A stretch of DNA of 64,000 nt. Source: Bordetella petrii. GTDB taxonomy: Bacteria > Pseudomonadota > Gammaproteobacteria > Burkholderiales > Burkholderiaceae_B. The notes beneath the pieces were generated by a model. That model was not told the DNA's origin. It saw only the letters and a program-made list of their open reading frames with translations, and searched no databases. Positions 54,491 through 63,124 of this stretch are shown piece by piece. Position 1 is the stretch's first letter, and every line of letters begins with the position of its first letter. The stretch spans positions 60,507 to 124,506 of the forward strand of contig WMBV01000018.1 in assembly GCA_017745595.1 (NCBI GenBank), read 5' to 3'. The translations under genes and the position numbers were made by a program.

Positions 54491-54937
54491 GCAAGGTTGC
54501 GGTCATAAAGCCCAAGGCGCAGCCGCGCCACCGCCAGGATTCACGACAAGACAAGGACGCACGGGCCGTCCGCTCCCGAATGGAGACATGGCCGACTCGG
54601 CATCCTCGCATGACAACTTCACCGGTTTGTTCCCTGACGCGGCCAGGTCAATGCCCCAGCAACAAGAGCAACAAGGTACGAGCGCTCCTGCCACAACTTG
54701 CGGCCACATGCTTGATGCGTGGCGTGGAAGCTCCACATCGAGGCCAGGTGGTGTGTCGGTGAACCGTCCTTCGTGACGTACAGGCAACGAACCGCCAGCG
54801 TCGAGGACGGCACGCTTTCGTGCAACCTGTCGCAGCAAGCCGGGTCGTAGCCCCACAAGCGCCCCCAGTGCGGCGAGGTGTTGTGGGAATGTCAGCGGCG
54901 CGCACGCCGCTGCACTTGCATGGCTTCAATGGCTTTT

Positions 54938-55091
54938 GCGCACAAGGCGGCTTGTGCGCGGCCCCTTTGCCGCCTGACTGAAGGCGGCAAAGGGGCGTTT
55001 TGGCTTTGAGCCTTGAAACCGGGTGCGGCCACAGCCGCGCACGGAGCTTTGGCATCCCCCGCGCCCAAGACGGAACGGCTTGGGCGCGGGG
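54938..55091. repeat. Three perfect hairpins in a row
   Basis: Hairpin 1: GCGCACAAG / CTTGTGCGC, 54938-54959, loop 4. Hairpin 2: GCCCCTTTGCCGCC / GGCGGCAAAGGGGC, 54961-54996, loop 8, followed on the plus strand by GTTTTGG. Hairpin 3: CCCCGCGCCCAAG / CTTGGGCGCGGGG, 55057-55091, loop 9. Stems of 9, 14 and 13 bp are all without mismatch. Confidence 0.85.
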
Positions 55092-55098
55092 TTGCTTC

Positions 55099-55308
55099 CT
55101 ATTCTTTGGTTTCGATGATCCACCACATGGCACGCGGCAAGGCGCGGCCCGTGATGGGGTGTAGGTCGGTCAGGTCGGCACAGGCTGCCCAGCCGCGAGG
55201 CGGACGGTAGCCGCGCACGTCGCCATCGCCATGCCAGCGGCGGGCGCGTATCGTGCCGGGGGCGTAAGTCGCGGCCATGCGCGGGCGGTTCGTGGTGTCG
55301 TGGCTCAT
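55099..55308 (-). CDS. Small hypothetical protein of the ICE backbone
   Basis: This 69-residue protein starts MSHDTTNRPRMAATYAPGTI and continues RARRWHGDGDVRGYRPPRGW to ALPRAMWWIIETKE. GAGGATTCCCC precedes the ATG. The Trp/Arg-rich composition looks like a real small domain, but I do not know the family. It sits directly downstream of the ParB-like gene on the same strand. Confidence 0.6.
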   Translation of the reverse strand: MSHDTTNRPRMAATYAPGTIRARRWHGDGDVRGYRPPRGWAACADLTDLHPITGRALPRAMWWIIETKE

Positions 55309-55368
55309 GGGGAATCCTCGGCATGAACGCGCCCTGGCCGGAACCGGGGCGCTATCTGTGGTGCTGGG

Positions 55369-57453
55369 TCAAGCGGCCAGTGCCTCGGCTTGCGTCTGCT
55401 CATCCGCCACGGCGGCAACTTCCTCCTGTGCTTCGACTTCCTCGTCTGCCTTCACGTCCTGCGAGGCCTGCTGCGTGGCTTCGGCGGCGAAGATGGCAGG
55501 CATCCAGCCGGTGCCATCGGCCAGTCGTTCGGCTTCGCTGGCAATGTCGCCTTTTTTCAACTTCGCCAGCCGGGTGACGTGCTCCGGTGCGAATTCGCCC
55601 ACGGCTTCCAGAATCGCAGCCTTCGGCACATGCTGGAAATAGCCGTCTGCGGTGGGTTGCCACCATGCCGCCATGTCCAGCCCCACCGCCTGCGCCAGTT
55701 CGGCACCCGGCTGGTGCTGCGTGGCGCGGGACGTCACCACATCGACCGTGGATGCCACGCATACGGCCAGCAGGCGCACCAGTTCATCCTGCGACTTCGC
55801 CAGCAGTGCGGCAAACAGTTCGGCGCTGTCCTGCGGCAAGGCTTCACCCGCTACCTGTTGCAGTTCGCGCAGCGCCACGGCGGCGGGCGATTCCGGCCAG
55901 TCAGGGGCCATGCCTTCCAGCCGGTCTTGCTGGGTCAGCTTCACGCCCAGCGGAAGGTCGTGGCCGTAGTAGCTGCCGTGCAAGACGGTCTGCACCATGC
56001 CATGCACCAGCGCAGCCAGCGCCACCTGCGGATGCCGTGCAACTTCGATTTGCAGCGCGGCGGTACGGTTGGCACTCAACCGCTGCGCCAGCCGGTCGGA
56101 CATGGCGGCACGCTTGGGGGCGTCGTCGGCTTCCTCGCCGGTGTCGTCGTTCCCGGCTTCGCCCTCGCTGCCGAAACCCTGCCGCAGCCGTTCAAGCGTG
56201 CGCAGCGCCTTGGCTTCGGCTTCGCGCAGCAGGCCACGGTGAATCACGGCCTCGCCGTTGCGGTCGATGGTGACGATGGCACCGGCGGCAGCTTTGACGG
56301 CTTCCCCGTAGTCCTGCAGGCCATCTTCCAGCGCCTGCAGCTGTTCGCCCAGGTGTTCGCCTTCCTCCTGCAAGGCGTCGGCATTTTCTTCATCGTCGGC
56401 GTCCAGTGCGGCATCCACGGCCTCGGCCAGCGCCTGCATCTTGGTTTGCAGCTTCTCGATGCGTTGGGCTTCGCGCTTGTTCGGGCTGCGGCGCTGTCTC
56501 GGGGCGCGCTGGAAGGCTTGCAGGTCGGCATGGGTCGTGCCGGGGGTGGCATCCACCCATGCCCAGCCTTCGGCCTTCACCTCGGCGGCAAGGCTGGCCA
56601 ACTTGTCCTGCGCCAACCGTTCCAGTAGTGCAGCATCGGTCAGATACACACCGCTATCGGCCTCCGCGAACAGATCGCGGCGGGTGCCACCGCCTGCGGC
56701 CTCGTAGGCAACCAGCCCGACAAAGCGCACCATCGGGTGCCGGTGGGCGTCAATCTCGCGCTCGGTCAGGCGGTCGCGCAGGTTGTACGGGCTGCGCTGC
56801 CATTCCGGAGCATCATAGAATGCAGCTTCCTGTGCGGCATGGTCGTCGGTGATGGCAAGAGCCATCAACTGGTCAAGACTCACGGCCGCGGCCCGGTAGT
56901 CGGCCAGCAGGCGCGGCGAGACGTTGGCGAGTTTCAAGCGTCGCTGCACCACCAGCGGCGTGACGCTGAAATCTGCGGCAATGTCCTCGATGGGGCGGCC
57001 TTCGGCCACCAGCGCGGCAAATGCCTCGAACTGGTCGGCGGGGTGCATGGCTTCGCGCTGCACGTTCTCGGTCAGGCTGGCGGTGCGGGCGGTGCCATCG
57101 GCCACCAGCAGGCAAGGCACCTCCCATTCCTTGCTGATGCGGTGCTTTTTCGCCAGCAGCTTGAGGGCGGCAAGGCGACGGCCTCCGGCCACGACTTCGT
57201 AACGCTCGCCATCAGCGGTCGCGGTCACGATCAGGTTTTGCAACAGGCCGACACGCTGGATGCTGGCAGCGAGTTGAGGGATAGACATACGCGGGGTCTT
57301 GCGCACGTTGCGGCCAGTAGGGCGCGATACCAGCCGCGACAGCGGCACAAGAATCAGATTCTTGCTCGGGTCGGCGACTTCCAGCAGTACGGCAGGCGCG
57401 GCGCTGGCTGCGGCGTGGATGGCTTGGGCTTCGGTGTGATTGATGGCGTTCAT
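55369..57453 (-). CDS. parB: Long ParB/RepB-family DNA-binding protein
   Basis: This 694-residue protein has an N-terminal ParB domain at about residues 35-150 (SRLVSRPTGRNVRKTPRMSI; YEVVAGGRRLAALKLLAKKH; LTENVQREAMHPADQFEAFA), then an HTH region (IEDIAADFSVTPLVVQRRLK). A coiled-coil, acidic middle (DALDADDEENADALQEEGEH-like) and a long C-terminal part rich in Ala/Glu follow. AAGGAG precedes the ATG. Chromosomal ParB is half as long; this extended form is typical of Tn4371-like and related elements, encoded next to DUF932. It may act in partition, CTP-dependent DNA binding or regulation. Distance from parA argues against a simple ParAB pair. Confidence 0.92.
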   Translation of the reverse strand: MNAINHTEAQAIHAAASAAPAVLLEVADPSKNLILVPLSRLVSRPTGRNVRKTPRMSIPQLAASIQRVGLLQNLIVTATADGERYEVVAGGRRLAALKLLAKKHRISKEWEVPCLLVADGTARTASLTENVQREAMHPADQFEAFAALVAEGRPIEDIAADFSVTPLVVQRRLKLANVSPRLLADYRAAAVSLDQLMALAITDDHAAQEAAFYDAPEWQRSPYNLRDRLTEREIDAHRHPMVRFVGLVAYEAAGGGTRRDLFAEADSGVYLTDAALLERLAQDKLASLAAEVKAEGWAWVDATPGTTHADLQAFQRAPRQRRSPNKREAQRIEKLQTKMQALAEAVDAALDADDEENADALQEEGEHLGEQLQALEDGLQDYGEAVKAAAGAIVTIDRNGEAVIHRGLLREAEAKALRTLERLRQGFGSEGEAGNDDTGEEADDAPKRAAMSDRLAQRLSANRTAALQIEVARHPQVALAALVHGMVQTVLHGSYYGHDLPLGVKLTQQDRLEGMAPDWPESPAAVALRELQQVAGEALPQDSAELFAALLAKSQDELVRLLAVCVASTVDVVTSRATQHQPGAELAQAVGLDMAAWWQPTADGYFQHVPKAAILEAVGEFAPEHVTRLAKLKKGDIASEAERLADGTGWMPAIFAAEATQQASQDVKADEEVEAQEEVAAVADEQTQAEALAA

Positions 57454-57534
57454 GGTGAAAACTCCTTGCGATGATGGAATGCAGCAGCGAATGACGCGGC
57501 AAGGGTTGCTGCCTGCCCCTGCCGCGCAGGGAAA

Positions 57535-58374
57535 TCAGGCTTTCAACTGGCGCAGGCCGTCGGCCAGCAGCCACAGGGCGCGATTGAGGCGAATATCGGA
57601 ATCAATGCCCTGCACCGGACGGGTCTGCTGGCGGCGTCCGTTGGCGCTGCGGCCACGCAATCCGCCTTTGGTCAGGTTTTCCTGTATGCGGTTGAAGGTC
57701 ATCCACAAGTCCGGGCGGCGGTCGTCGAACCGGCGCGGCATCAGGATTTGCGATTCGGTGATGGGGGCTGGCTTGTCCGGGTCGTCGTACTTGAGCGACA
57801 GCGCGGCGCGGGCGAACACTTCGGCTTCGCCTTCGTCCAGCGTGATGGCCTGCATGGACTCGCGGGATTCCAGCGCACGGTCGAAGCCGTGCAGCACCTG
57901 ATAGGCACCTTCGATCACTTGCCCGGCCACGTCGCCCTTATGCGGCACGCGCACATCGGCCACGGTGTCGCCGCAAACAAGGCCATTGCTGCACACGAAA
58001 CGGAACATTCCGGCCAGCATCTGGTAACTGCTGGTGCCGTCGTGCGAGTTCAGCAGGATGATTTCGTTGGCTTCGCCTCGGGCATTGATCTGGCTGGCAT
58101 GGCGCAGCCGGATCATGTGCTTGGTGTAGTCGCGCCGGTCTTCGTGGCGGGTGCGGGTCTGCGTCACCATGAAGGGCTGAAACCCTTCCTTGCGCAGTTC
58201 GGTCAGCACCGTGGCGGTGGGGATATAGGCGTAACGCTGGGAACGGCTTTCGTGGGGCGCTTCCGCAAAGATGGACGGGGCCACGCGGTGAATCTGGTCA
58301 TCGGACAGCGGGGAGTCGCTGCGCAATACCGGGGAACGGGAAGCAAAGCGCGAAGCAAGGGGGGATGCGTACAT
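57535..58374 (-). CDS. DUF932 protein
   Basis: This 279-residue protein starts MYASPLASRFASRSPVLRSD; it then has conserved blocks RYAYIPTATVLTELRKEGFQ, MVTQTRTRHEDRRDYTKHMI, EIILLNSHDGTSSYQMLAGM and RFVCSNGLVCGDTVADVRVP. This is the DUF932 (phage/plasmid-like, TIGR03299-related) family, a frequent highly expressed gene of conjugative elements with unknown role. AGGAGAAA precedes the ATG. A long structured leader lies upstream. Confidence 0.93.
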   Translation of the reverse strand: MYASPLASRFASRSPVLRSDSPLSDDQIHRVAPSIFAEAPHESRSQRYAYIPTATVLTELRKEGFQPFMVTQTRTRHEDRRDYTKHMIRLRHASQINARGEANEIILLNSHDGTSSYQMLAGMFRFVCSNGLVCGDTVADVRVPHKGDVAGQVIEGAYQVLHGFDRALESRESMQAITLDEGEAEVFARAALSLKYDDPDKPAPITESQILMPRRFDDRRPDLWMTFNRIQENLTKGGLRGRSANGRRQQTRPVQGIDSDIRLNRALWLLADGLRQLKA

Positions 58375-59108
58375 GGTTTTTCTCCTGACGAAAAGGGTTT
58401 GCTGTTCAAACCGCACACCGGATTCCAAGATTCGGAGCCCAGCCTTTCGGCTGTTCGGTGCGGTTGGCACGAGGAACCCGGTTGGCCCTGTTGCCACCGT
58501 CTTTCCTGAGTTCATCGCCCGCGACGGTCAGGAGCCCACGGACGTGGGCCGTCAAGGAGAAAAGCGACAGGTAGGTGCGGCCCGCAGGCGCAGCCGAGGA
58601 CACGGCCTGGCGCGCCTTGATGGCACGCGGATACGGGCTACAGTCGCGAGCAAGGTGATGGAGTCAGGAGAGACGGCTGGACATGGCAACGGCCGCCGCG
58701 ATGTGCAAACCGCACGCAAGCGAAGCGCGCAGGCCCGAAGCTGGAAGCCGGGCCGTAGGCGTCAGGGATGTGCAAGGCTGGCGAATGCCAGTCCCGTCAG
58801 GGATGAGCGAATAGCGAACCTGGAGCAGCGCGGTCCGCGAAGCGGAGACGCAAGGAAGTATTTCGCTTATTATCTATTTGTATAATTGCATTTTTCAGCA
58901 GGTACGGAAGCTCGTTCGAATAATTCGAATGCCTGACAACGGACTCAGATGTGCCAGCCTTACATCCGTCAATAAATGACTGCTTTAAACAGATATATTG
59001 GTGATGACGCAGTTGGCGATGAATCTCAAAAGGTATGTCCATGCGATCCAAATGCTCAGAATCGGCAAATGTCATCTATTTAATAATTGATGCGAAGATG
59101 GGGGAAAG
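58375..59108. other. 734-base gap: structured leader of DUF932, then AT-rich intergenic DNA
   Basis: 58520-58860 is GC-rich and full of short hairpins: GCCCAC-GGAC-GTGGGC (58531-58546), GGCCCG / CGGGCC (58732-58754), CTGGC-GAAT-GCCAG (58778-58791) and TCCGC-GAA-GCGGA (58834-58846), plus the direct repeat GTCAGGGATG at 58761 and 58796. This looks like a structured RNA upstream of DUF932. From 58861 the base composition drops sharply and no gene is seen until the GajA-like gene; this is probably its promoter region. Confidence 0.6.
58720..58850 (-). ncRNA. Candidate structured RNA upstream of DUF932
   Basis: Three perfect short hairpins and a ten-base direct repeat fall within 130 bases, in a non-coding stretch on the 5' side of the DUF932 gene. 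No known riboswitch core is recognised. The strand is taken from the downstream gene. A covariance-model search would decide. Confidence 0.4.
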
Positions 59109-61190
59109 ATGAGAATTGAGAAAGTAAAGGTCGAAGGTTTCCGACTCCTCCAGGATGTTGAGATCATGCTGGAAGATAACTCGACTGTGGTAGTCGGTCG
59201 AAACAACAGCGGAAAGACCTCTCTCACCGATGTCTTTGATCGCTTCATTGGCCAAAGCGGAGCTCGCTTCCGGCTGGAGGACTTCTCCGCAGCTTCACGG
59301 ACAAAATTCTTCGAAGCGAAAACACTAAGGGAACGTGGAGCAAAACCTGAAGATGTGCTGACAGCGTTTCCAACGATCGCCCTCACACTGACGTTCGCGT
59401 ACGACGCAGCCGCACCCAATCTGGGCCCCCTGGCTCCATTTGTCATCGACTTGGATGTCGCATGCACACAGGCATTGGTGCGTGTGGAGTATAAGCCGAC
59501 CTTAGAAACGCTCCACATCCTGTTCGACATCGCTGCGCCCGCGGAAGGCGTAGAGCAAAACGCTCATTTCCTCAGATCATTGCGCGACACGATTCCCAAG
59601 GCATATTCCATAAACGTCAGCGCCATTGATCCGACGGATCAAACCAATCGACGTGATTTTGAAGGAGTCTCTGCTCTTTCGACTCTCGTCCAATGTAATT
59701 TCGTCCGAGCACAGCGCACCCTCGACCACGCTAGCCAAGGCGATGCTGACGTGATCGGAAAATTGCTGAGTACGCTTTTCAAGACAGCCTCGGCCCCAAC
59801 AGCAGCCGCCGCCGATCAAGAACTGGCAGCGAAGCTGAAGACTTCCGTGGAAGAGATCGAACGCGGCGTTCAAGGGGACTTTGACGCAATGCTTCAGAAG
59901 CTCCTTCCGACGATGGAGGTTCTGGGCTTTCCGAGTCTCAATGACACCGAGCTAAGGCCAGAAACATCGCTCAACGTCGAGGCGCTTCTTTCGGACCACA
60001 CAAGGGTGGTATACGCGGGCGCAGACGGAGTTCACCTTCCCGAAGGCTACAACGGTCTAGGGACGCGAAATCTCATTTATATGCTCTTGCAGCTGGAGAG
60101 CTACCACAAGATCTATCGCGCAAAGCCAACCCGCCCCGTCACGCACCTGATTTTCATCGAAGAACCAGAAGCTCACCTGCATCCTCAGATGCAAGAAGTG
60201 TTCATCAATCAACTGAACATCGCAATCAAAAAACTCTCTGCCACGTATCCTGACGAGCCTACGTGGAAAGTACAGTTTGTGATCACGACACATTCACCGC
60301 ACGTGGCGAATGCCGCCTCATTCGAGGCCGTACGTTATTTCTTGAACGAGGCACCCAAAACGCCGAATACGCGGCAAACTAAGGTCAAGGACTTCAAGAA
60401 GGGGATGGCAAGTATATCGGCTGATGACCAGGACTTCCTCCATCAATACATGACCCTGACCAAGTGCGACCTCTACTTTGCCGACAAGGCAATTATGGTA
60501 GAGGGGACCACTGAGCGACTTCTGATGCCGCGGCTGTGCGGTCTCGTGGACAAGTCACTGGACGACAAACACAAGCTGGCCAGGCAGTACGTAACCTGCG
60601 TTGAGGTCGGTGGTGCGTATTCTCATATTTTTTACCCCTTGCTGGACTTCCTTGAACTCAAGACTCTAGTTGTTACGGATTTGGATTCCACCAAACCAGT
60701 TGAGAAAGAGAACAAGAAGGGAAAAGTTATTACTACGTGGGAGAAATGCCCTGTAGCTGAAGGTCAGCGCACATCAAATGCCGCAATCAAGGATTGGTTC
60801 CGCCCACCCAACACAAAGGATGCAAACGGCTGGCAGATCTCGCCGGGTGAGTTGCTTGCAAAATCTGCAAAAGAAAAGATCATTGGGTGCCGCCGCATCG
60901 CGTATCAGATTCCAGAGGTCCCCACAGCAGCCACCTGCGCGCGAAGTTATGAAGACGCGCTCGTCCTCGCCAACCCGGATCGATTCGAATGGCCTAAGGA
61001 GCAAGACGAGGCCACCGAAGCATGGGACATCGCAAAGGGGCTCGCGAAAGCAGATACCGCTTTGCGGTTCGCTATTCGCGAAAAGGAGTGGAAGGTGCCG
61101 CGATATATTGAGGAAGGTCTCGTGTGGCTATCCGAGCCACCACCACCAGAACAAGCCCTAGAAGTGCAGAACGCCCCGGTGGTCGCATGA
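59109..61190 (+). CDS. gajA: OLD-family ATPase-TOPRIM nuclease (GajA-like)
   Basis: This 693-residue protein has an N-terminal ABC-type ATPase with Walker A GRNNSGKTS (30-38), signature and Walker B region HLIFIEEPEAHLHPQMQ (near 345) and switch VITTHSPHVANAA. The C-terminal TOPRIM has MVEGTTERLLMPRLCG (near 460) and LVVTDLDSTKP (near 518), which bind metal. This is the OLD/GajA arrangement of a sequence-dependent DNA-nicking nuclease. It is longer than the Bacillus GajA (578 residues). Its stop overlaps the helicase start (ATGA), giving the Gabija gene order. Confidence 0.9.
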   Translation: MRIEKVKVEGFRLLQDVEIMLEDNSTVVVGRNNSGKTSLTDVFDRFIGQSGARFRLEDFSAASRTKFFEAKTLRERGAKPEDVLTAFPTIALTLTFAYDAAAPNLGPLAPFVIDLDVACTQALVRVEYKPTLETLHILFDIAAPAEGVEQNAHFLRSLRDTIPKAYSINVSAIDPTDQTNRRDFEGVSALSTLVQCNFVRAQRTLDHASQGDADVIGKLLSTLFKTASAPTAAAADQELAAKLKTSVEEIERGVQGDFDAMLQKLLPTMEVLGFPSLNDTELRPETSLNVEALLSDHTRVVYAGADGVHLPEGYNGLGTRNLIYMLLQLESYHKIYRAKPTRPVTHLIFIEEPEAHLHPQMQEVFINQLNIAIKKLSATYPDEPTWKVQFVITTHSPHVANAASFEAVRYFLNEAPKTPNTRQTKVKDFKKGMASISADDQDFLHQYMTLTKCDLYFADKAIMVEGTTERLLMPRLCGLVDKSLDDKHKLARQYVTCVEVGGAYSHIFYPLLDFLELKTLVVTDLDSTKPVEKENKKGKVITTWEKCPVAEGQRTSNAAIKDWFRPPNTKDANGWQISPGELLAKSAKEKIIGCRRIAYQIPEVPTAATCARSYEDALVLANPDRFEWPKEQDEATEAWDIAKGLAKADTALRFAIREKEWKVPRYIEEGLVWLSEPPPPEQALEVQNAPVVA

Positions 61191-62920
61191 CGGGCCAAGT
61201 TAAAAATCCCGCACTTGAGGCAGCGCAACAGGCGCAGAAGAAAATCAACGAAGCCCTTGATGCAGGCCGCAGCTTTAGGCTCGAAGCCGGCGCAGGTGCA
61301 GGGAAGACCTATTCTCTGGTCGCGGCGCTAAAACGGCTGATCGCAGAGCGCGGGCCTGCGCTTGTTCAATCCGGGCAAAAAGTAGCCTGCATTACCTTCA
61401 CTGAGGTGGCTCGGAACGAGATCGCGCAGGAAATTGAGGAACATCCCGCAATCCTGGTCGACACCATCCATGGGTTCTCCTGGACTTTTTTACGCCAGTT
61501 TCAGAAAGCACTGAGAGACAGCCTGGCTGAGATGGAGGAGCGAAAGGAGAAGATCGAGCAAGGTGGCGGAGTCGATACAAAACCAGTGGTCTACGACTTC
61601 GGCTTTTTCGGGGTCGATGCAGACAAGATAACGCTTAGCCACGACGATATCCCAGAGCTGATGGCGAAGCTCCTATACCAAGAAAAATTCAAGCGCATCT
61701 TAAGTCAGCAGTTTCCAGTGATTTTCATTGATGAGTATCAGGACACGCATCGCCAATTCATGGAGTCGATCACGGACAACTTTCTGAGGCCCGCAACCGG
61801 TCCTCTTGTGGGACTCTTTGGAGATCACTGGCAAACCATTTATCGAAGTGAGTATGAGCTGGCGCAGTATCCCATTGAAGAGATCGCCAAAGGCTCAAAC
61901 TTCCGGTCTATGCCAGCCATCGTAGACGTACTAAACAACCTGCGCCCTGAATTACAGCAGGCTGTTCATGACCCGGAAGCAAAGGGAGAAGCAAGATTCT
62001 TTCACACCAATTCCTACTGTGGCGATCGTACAAGTGACAGGCATTCCAAAGGGGACCTACCACCAGACTTGGCGCGAAAAAACCGAGAGGCGTTGACTCA
62101 GCGCCTTCAGGCCGAAGGATGGAACATGAGCAAAACGAAGGTACTTATGCTCACTCACAACGTCTTGGCTGCGGAGCAAGGCTATCCAAATATCGCAGAG
62201 ATCTTTAGCGGGCGCACCGACCTTTTCGCGAAAAAAGAAGATCCTACGATCAAGTTCTTCGCCGAAATTGTCGAGCCGATGTGCGCGGCTTACGCCTCTT
62301 CGCGCTATGGAGAAATGTTCAAAATACTTGGTTCTGGTCCCGCGATTGCCAAACACGAGGACAAGGCGAATTGGCGTCGGGATATGGATGCCCTCCAGAA
62401 GCTACGGGCAGAGGGCACGATCGGCCAAATTGTCGATTTTTTGCGCTCAACCAAACGACCGTCGCCCCCCGACCGCGTCCTGAGGAGTGAGGAAGAACTT
62501 AAGGCGCTGGATGGCACCCCAATCCCCGAGGAGTCATCCGCGCTGCAACGTTACAGCAAGCTTCGGGACGTTCCCTATCGGGAAGTCATTGAGGTAGTCA
62601 AGTTCATTGAGAAGCAAACCTCCTTTGCAACACAGCACAGCGTCAAGGGCGCCGAGTTCGAAAACGTCCTGGTCGTATTGGGCGGCGGCTGGAATCACTA
62701 TAACTGGCCGCAGCTTCTTGAATTGATTCACACCAAGGCGTTGAATGCCAAGAACACTAAAGGCTTCTACCGGGCCCGCAATCTCTTTTACGTGTCCATA
62801 TCTCGCCCGATGAACCGTCTCGCTGTGCTCGCGACCCAAACCCTTCCTGACCCCGCACTCGAAGCAGTCAAACATCTATTCGGTGCCGGTAACGTAGAAG
62901 CACTTGAGGTAATGATATGA
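61187..62920 (+). CDS. gajB: UvrD/Rep-type helicase (GajB-like)
   Basis: This 577-residue SF1A helicase carries motif I RLEAGAGAGKTYSL (30-43), motif Ia VACITFTEVARNEIAQEI, motif II VIFIDEYQDTHRQFM (near 180), motif III GLFGDHWQTIYR, motif V-like ATQHSVKGAEFENVLVV, and motif VI LFYVSISRPMNRLAVL. The start at 61187 follows from the ATGA overlap with the OLD-type gene. In Gabija, GajB senses DNA ends or nucleotide depletion and assists GajA cleavage; that function is carried over from the family. Confidence 0.9.
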   Translation: MTGQVKNPALEAAQQAQKKINEALDAGRSFRLEAGAGAGKTYSLVAALKRLIAERGPALVQSGQKVACITFTEVARNEIAQEIEEHPAILVDTIHGFSWTFLRQFQKALRDSLAEMEERKEKIEQGGGVDTKPVVYDFGFFGVDADKITLSHDDIPELMAKLLYQEKFKRILSQQFPVIFIDEYQDTHRQFMESITDNFLRPATGPLVGLFGDHWQTIYRSEYELAQYPIEEIAKGSNFRSMPAIVDVLNNLRPELQQAVHDPEAKGEARFFHTNSYCGDRTSDRHSKGDLPPDLARKNREALTQRLQAEGWNMSKTKVLMLTHNVLAAEQGYPNIAEIFSGRTDLFAKKEDPTIKFFAEIVEPMCAAYASSRYGEMFKILGSGPAIAKHEDKANWRRDMDALQKLRAEGTIGQIVDFLRSTKRPSPPDRVLRSEEELKALDGTPIPEESSALQRYSKLRDVPYREVIEVVKFIEKQTSFATQHSVKGAEFENVLVVLGGGWNHYNWPQLLELIHTKALNAKNTKGFYRARNLFYVSISRPMNRLAVLATQTLPDPALEAVKHLFGAGNVEALEVMI

Positions 62921-63123
62921 GGCTTCTCTCCACCAAATGTAGAAGTTCGCTTAGCGCAGTTCAATTTCTGCTTTGCAGCGTGGGGGGGCCTGCATTCTGC
63001 CAAATTCGATGCCCTAAAGCGGTTCCACAACGTTTGAGGTTAGAAACTGAACATAGGCAGATCCGCCGAGAGCATCTCGGGCTAGTAACCTACATTAAAA
63101 GCGGGTGCAGGAAGTGCAGATAA
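62917..63123 (+). CDS. Possible small Cys-rich protein after the helicase gene
   Basis: A 68-codon frame starts with an ATGA overlap to the helicase stop and ends two bases before the next ATG. It contains two Cys pairs (CQIRC and CRKC) that could bind zinc, but the rest (SSLSAVQFLLCSVGG) is not typical of a soluble domain. The coupling to both neighbours is the main argument for it. It may equally be spacer DNA. Confidence 0.35.
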   Translation: MRLLSTKCRSSLSAVQFLLCSVGGPAFCQIRCPKAVPQRLRLETEHRQIRREHLGLVTYIKSGCRKCR

Positions 63124-63124
63124 G

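Larger units (their letters stand above)
54314..55098. other. 785-base non-coding region with strong hairpins
   Basis: No frame here looks like a real protein. Near the DUF736 start lies a 22-base inverted repeat with four mismatches (54433-54454 / 54469-54490). Three perfect hairpins stand at 54938-55091. The middle (54500-54930) is GC-rich with no clear repeat. The region separates DUF736 from the next small gene and may encode a structured leader or small RNA, or serve as a DNA site for transfer or partition. Confidence 0.6.

Noticed and set aside
58797..59075. 92-codon minus-strand frame
   Set aside because: Spans the change from AT-rich gap to structured leader, has no good start site and ends in translated hairpin DNA.
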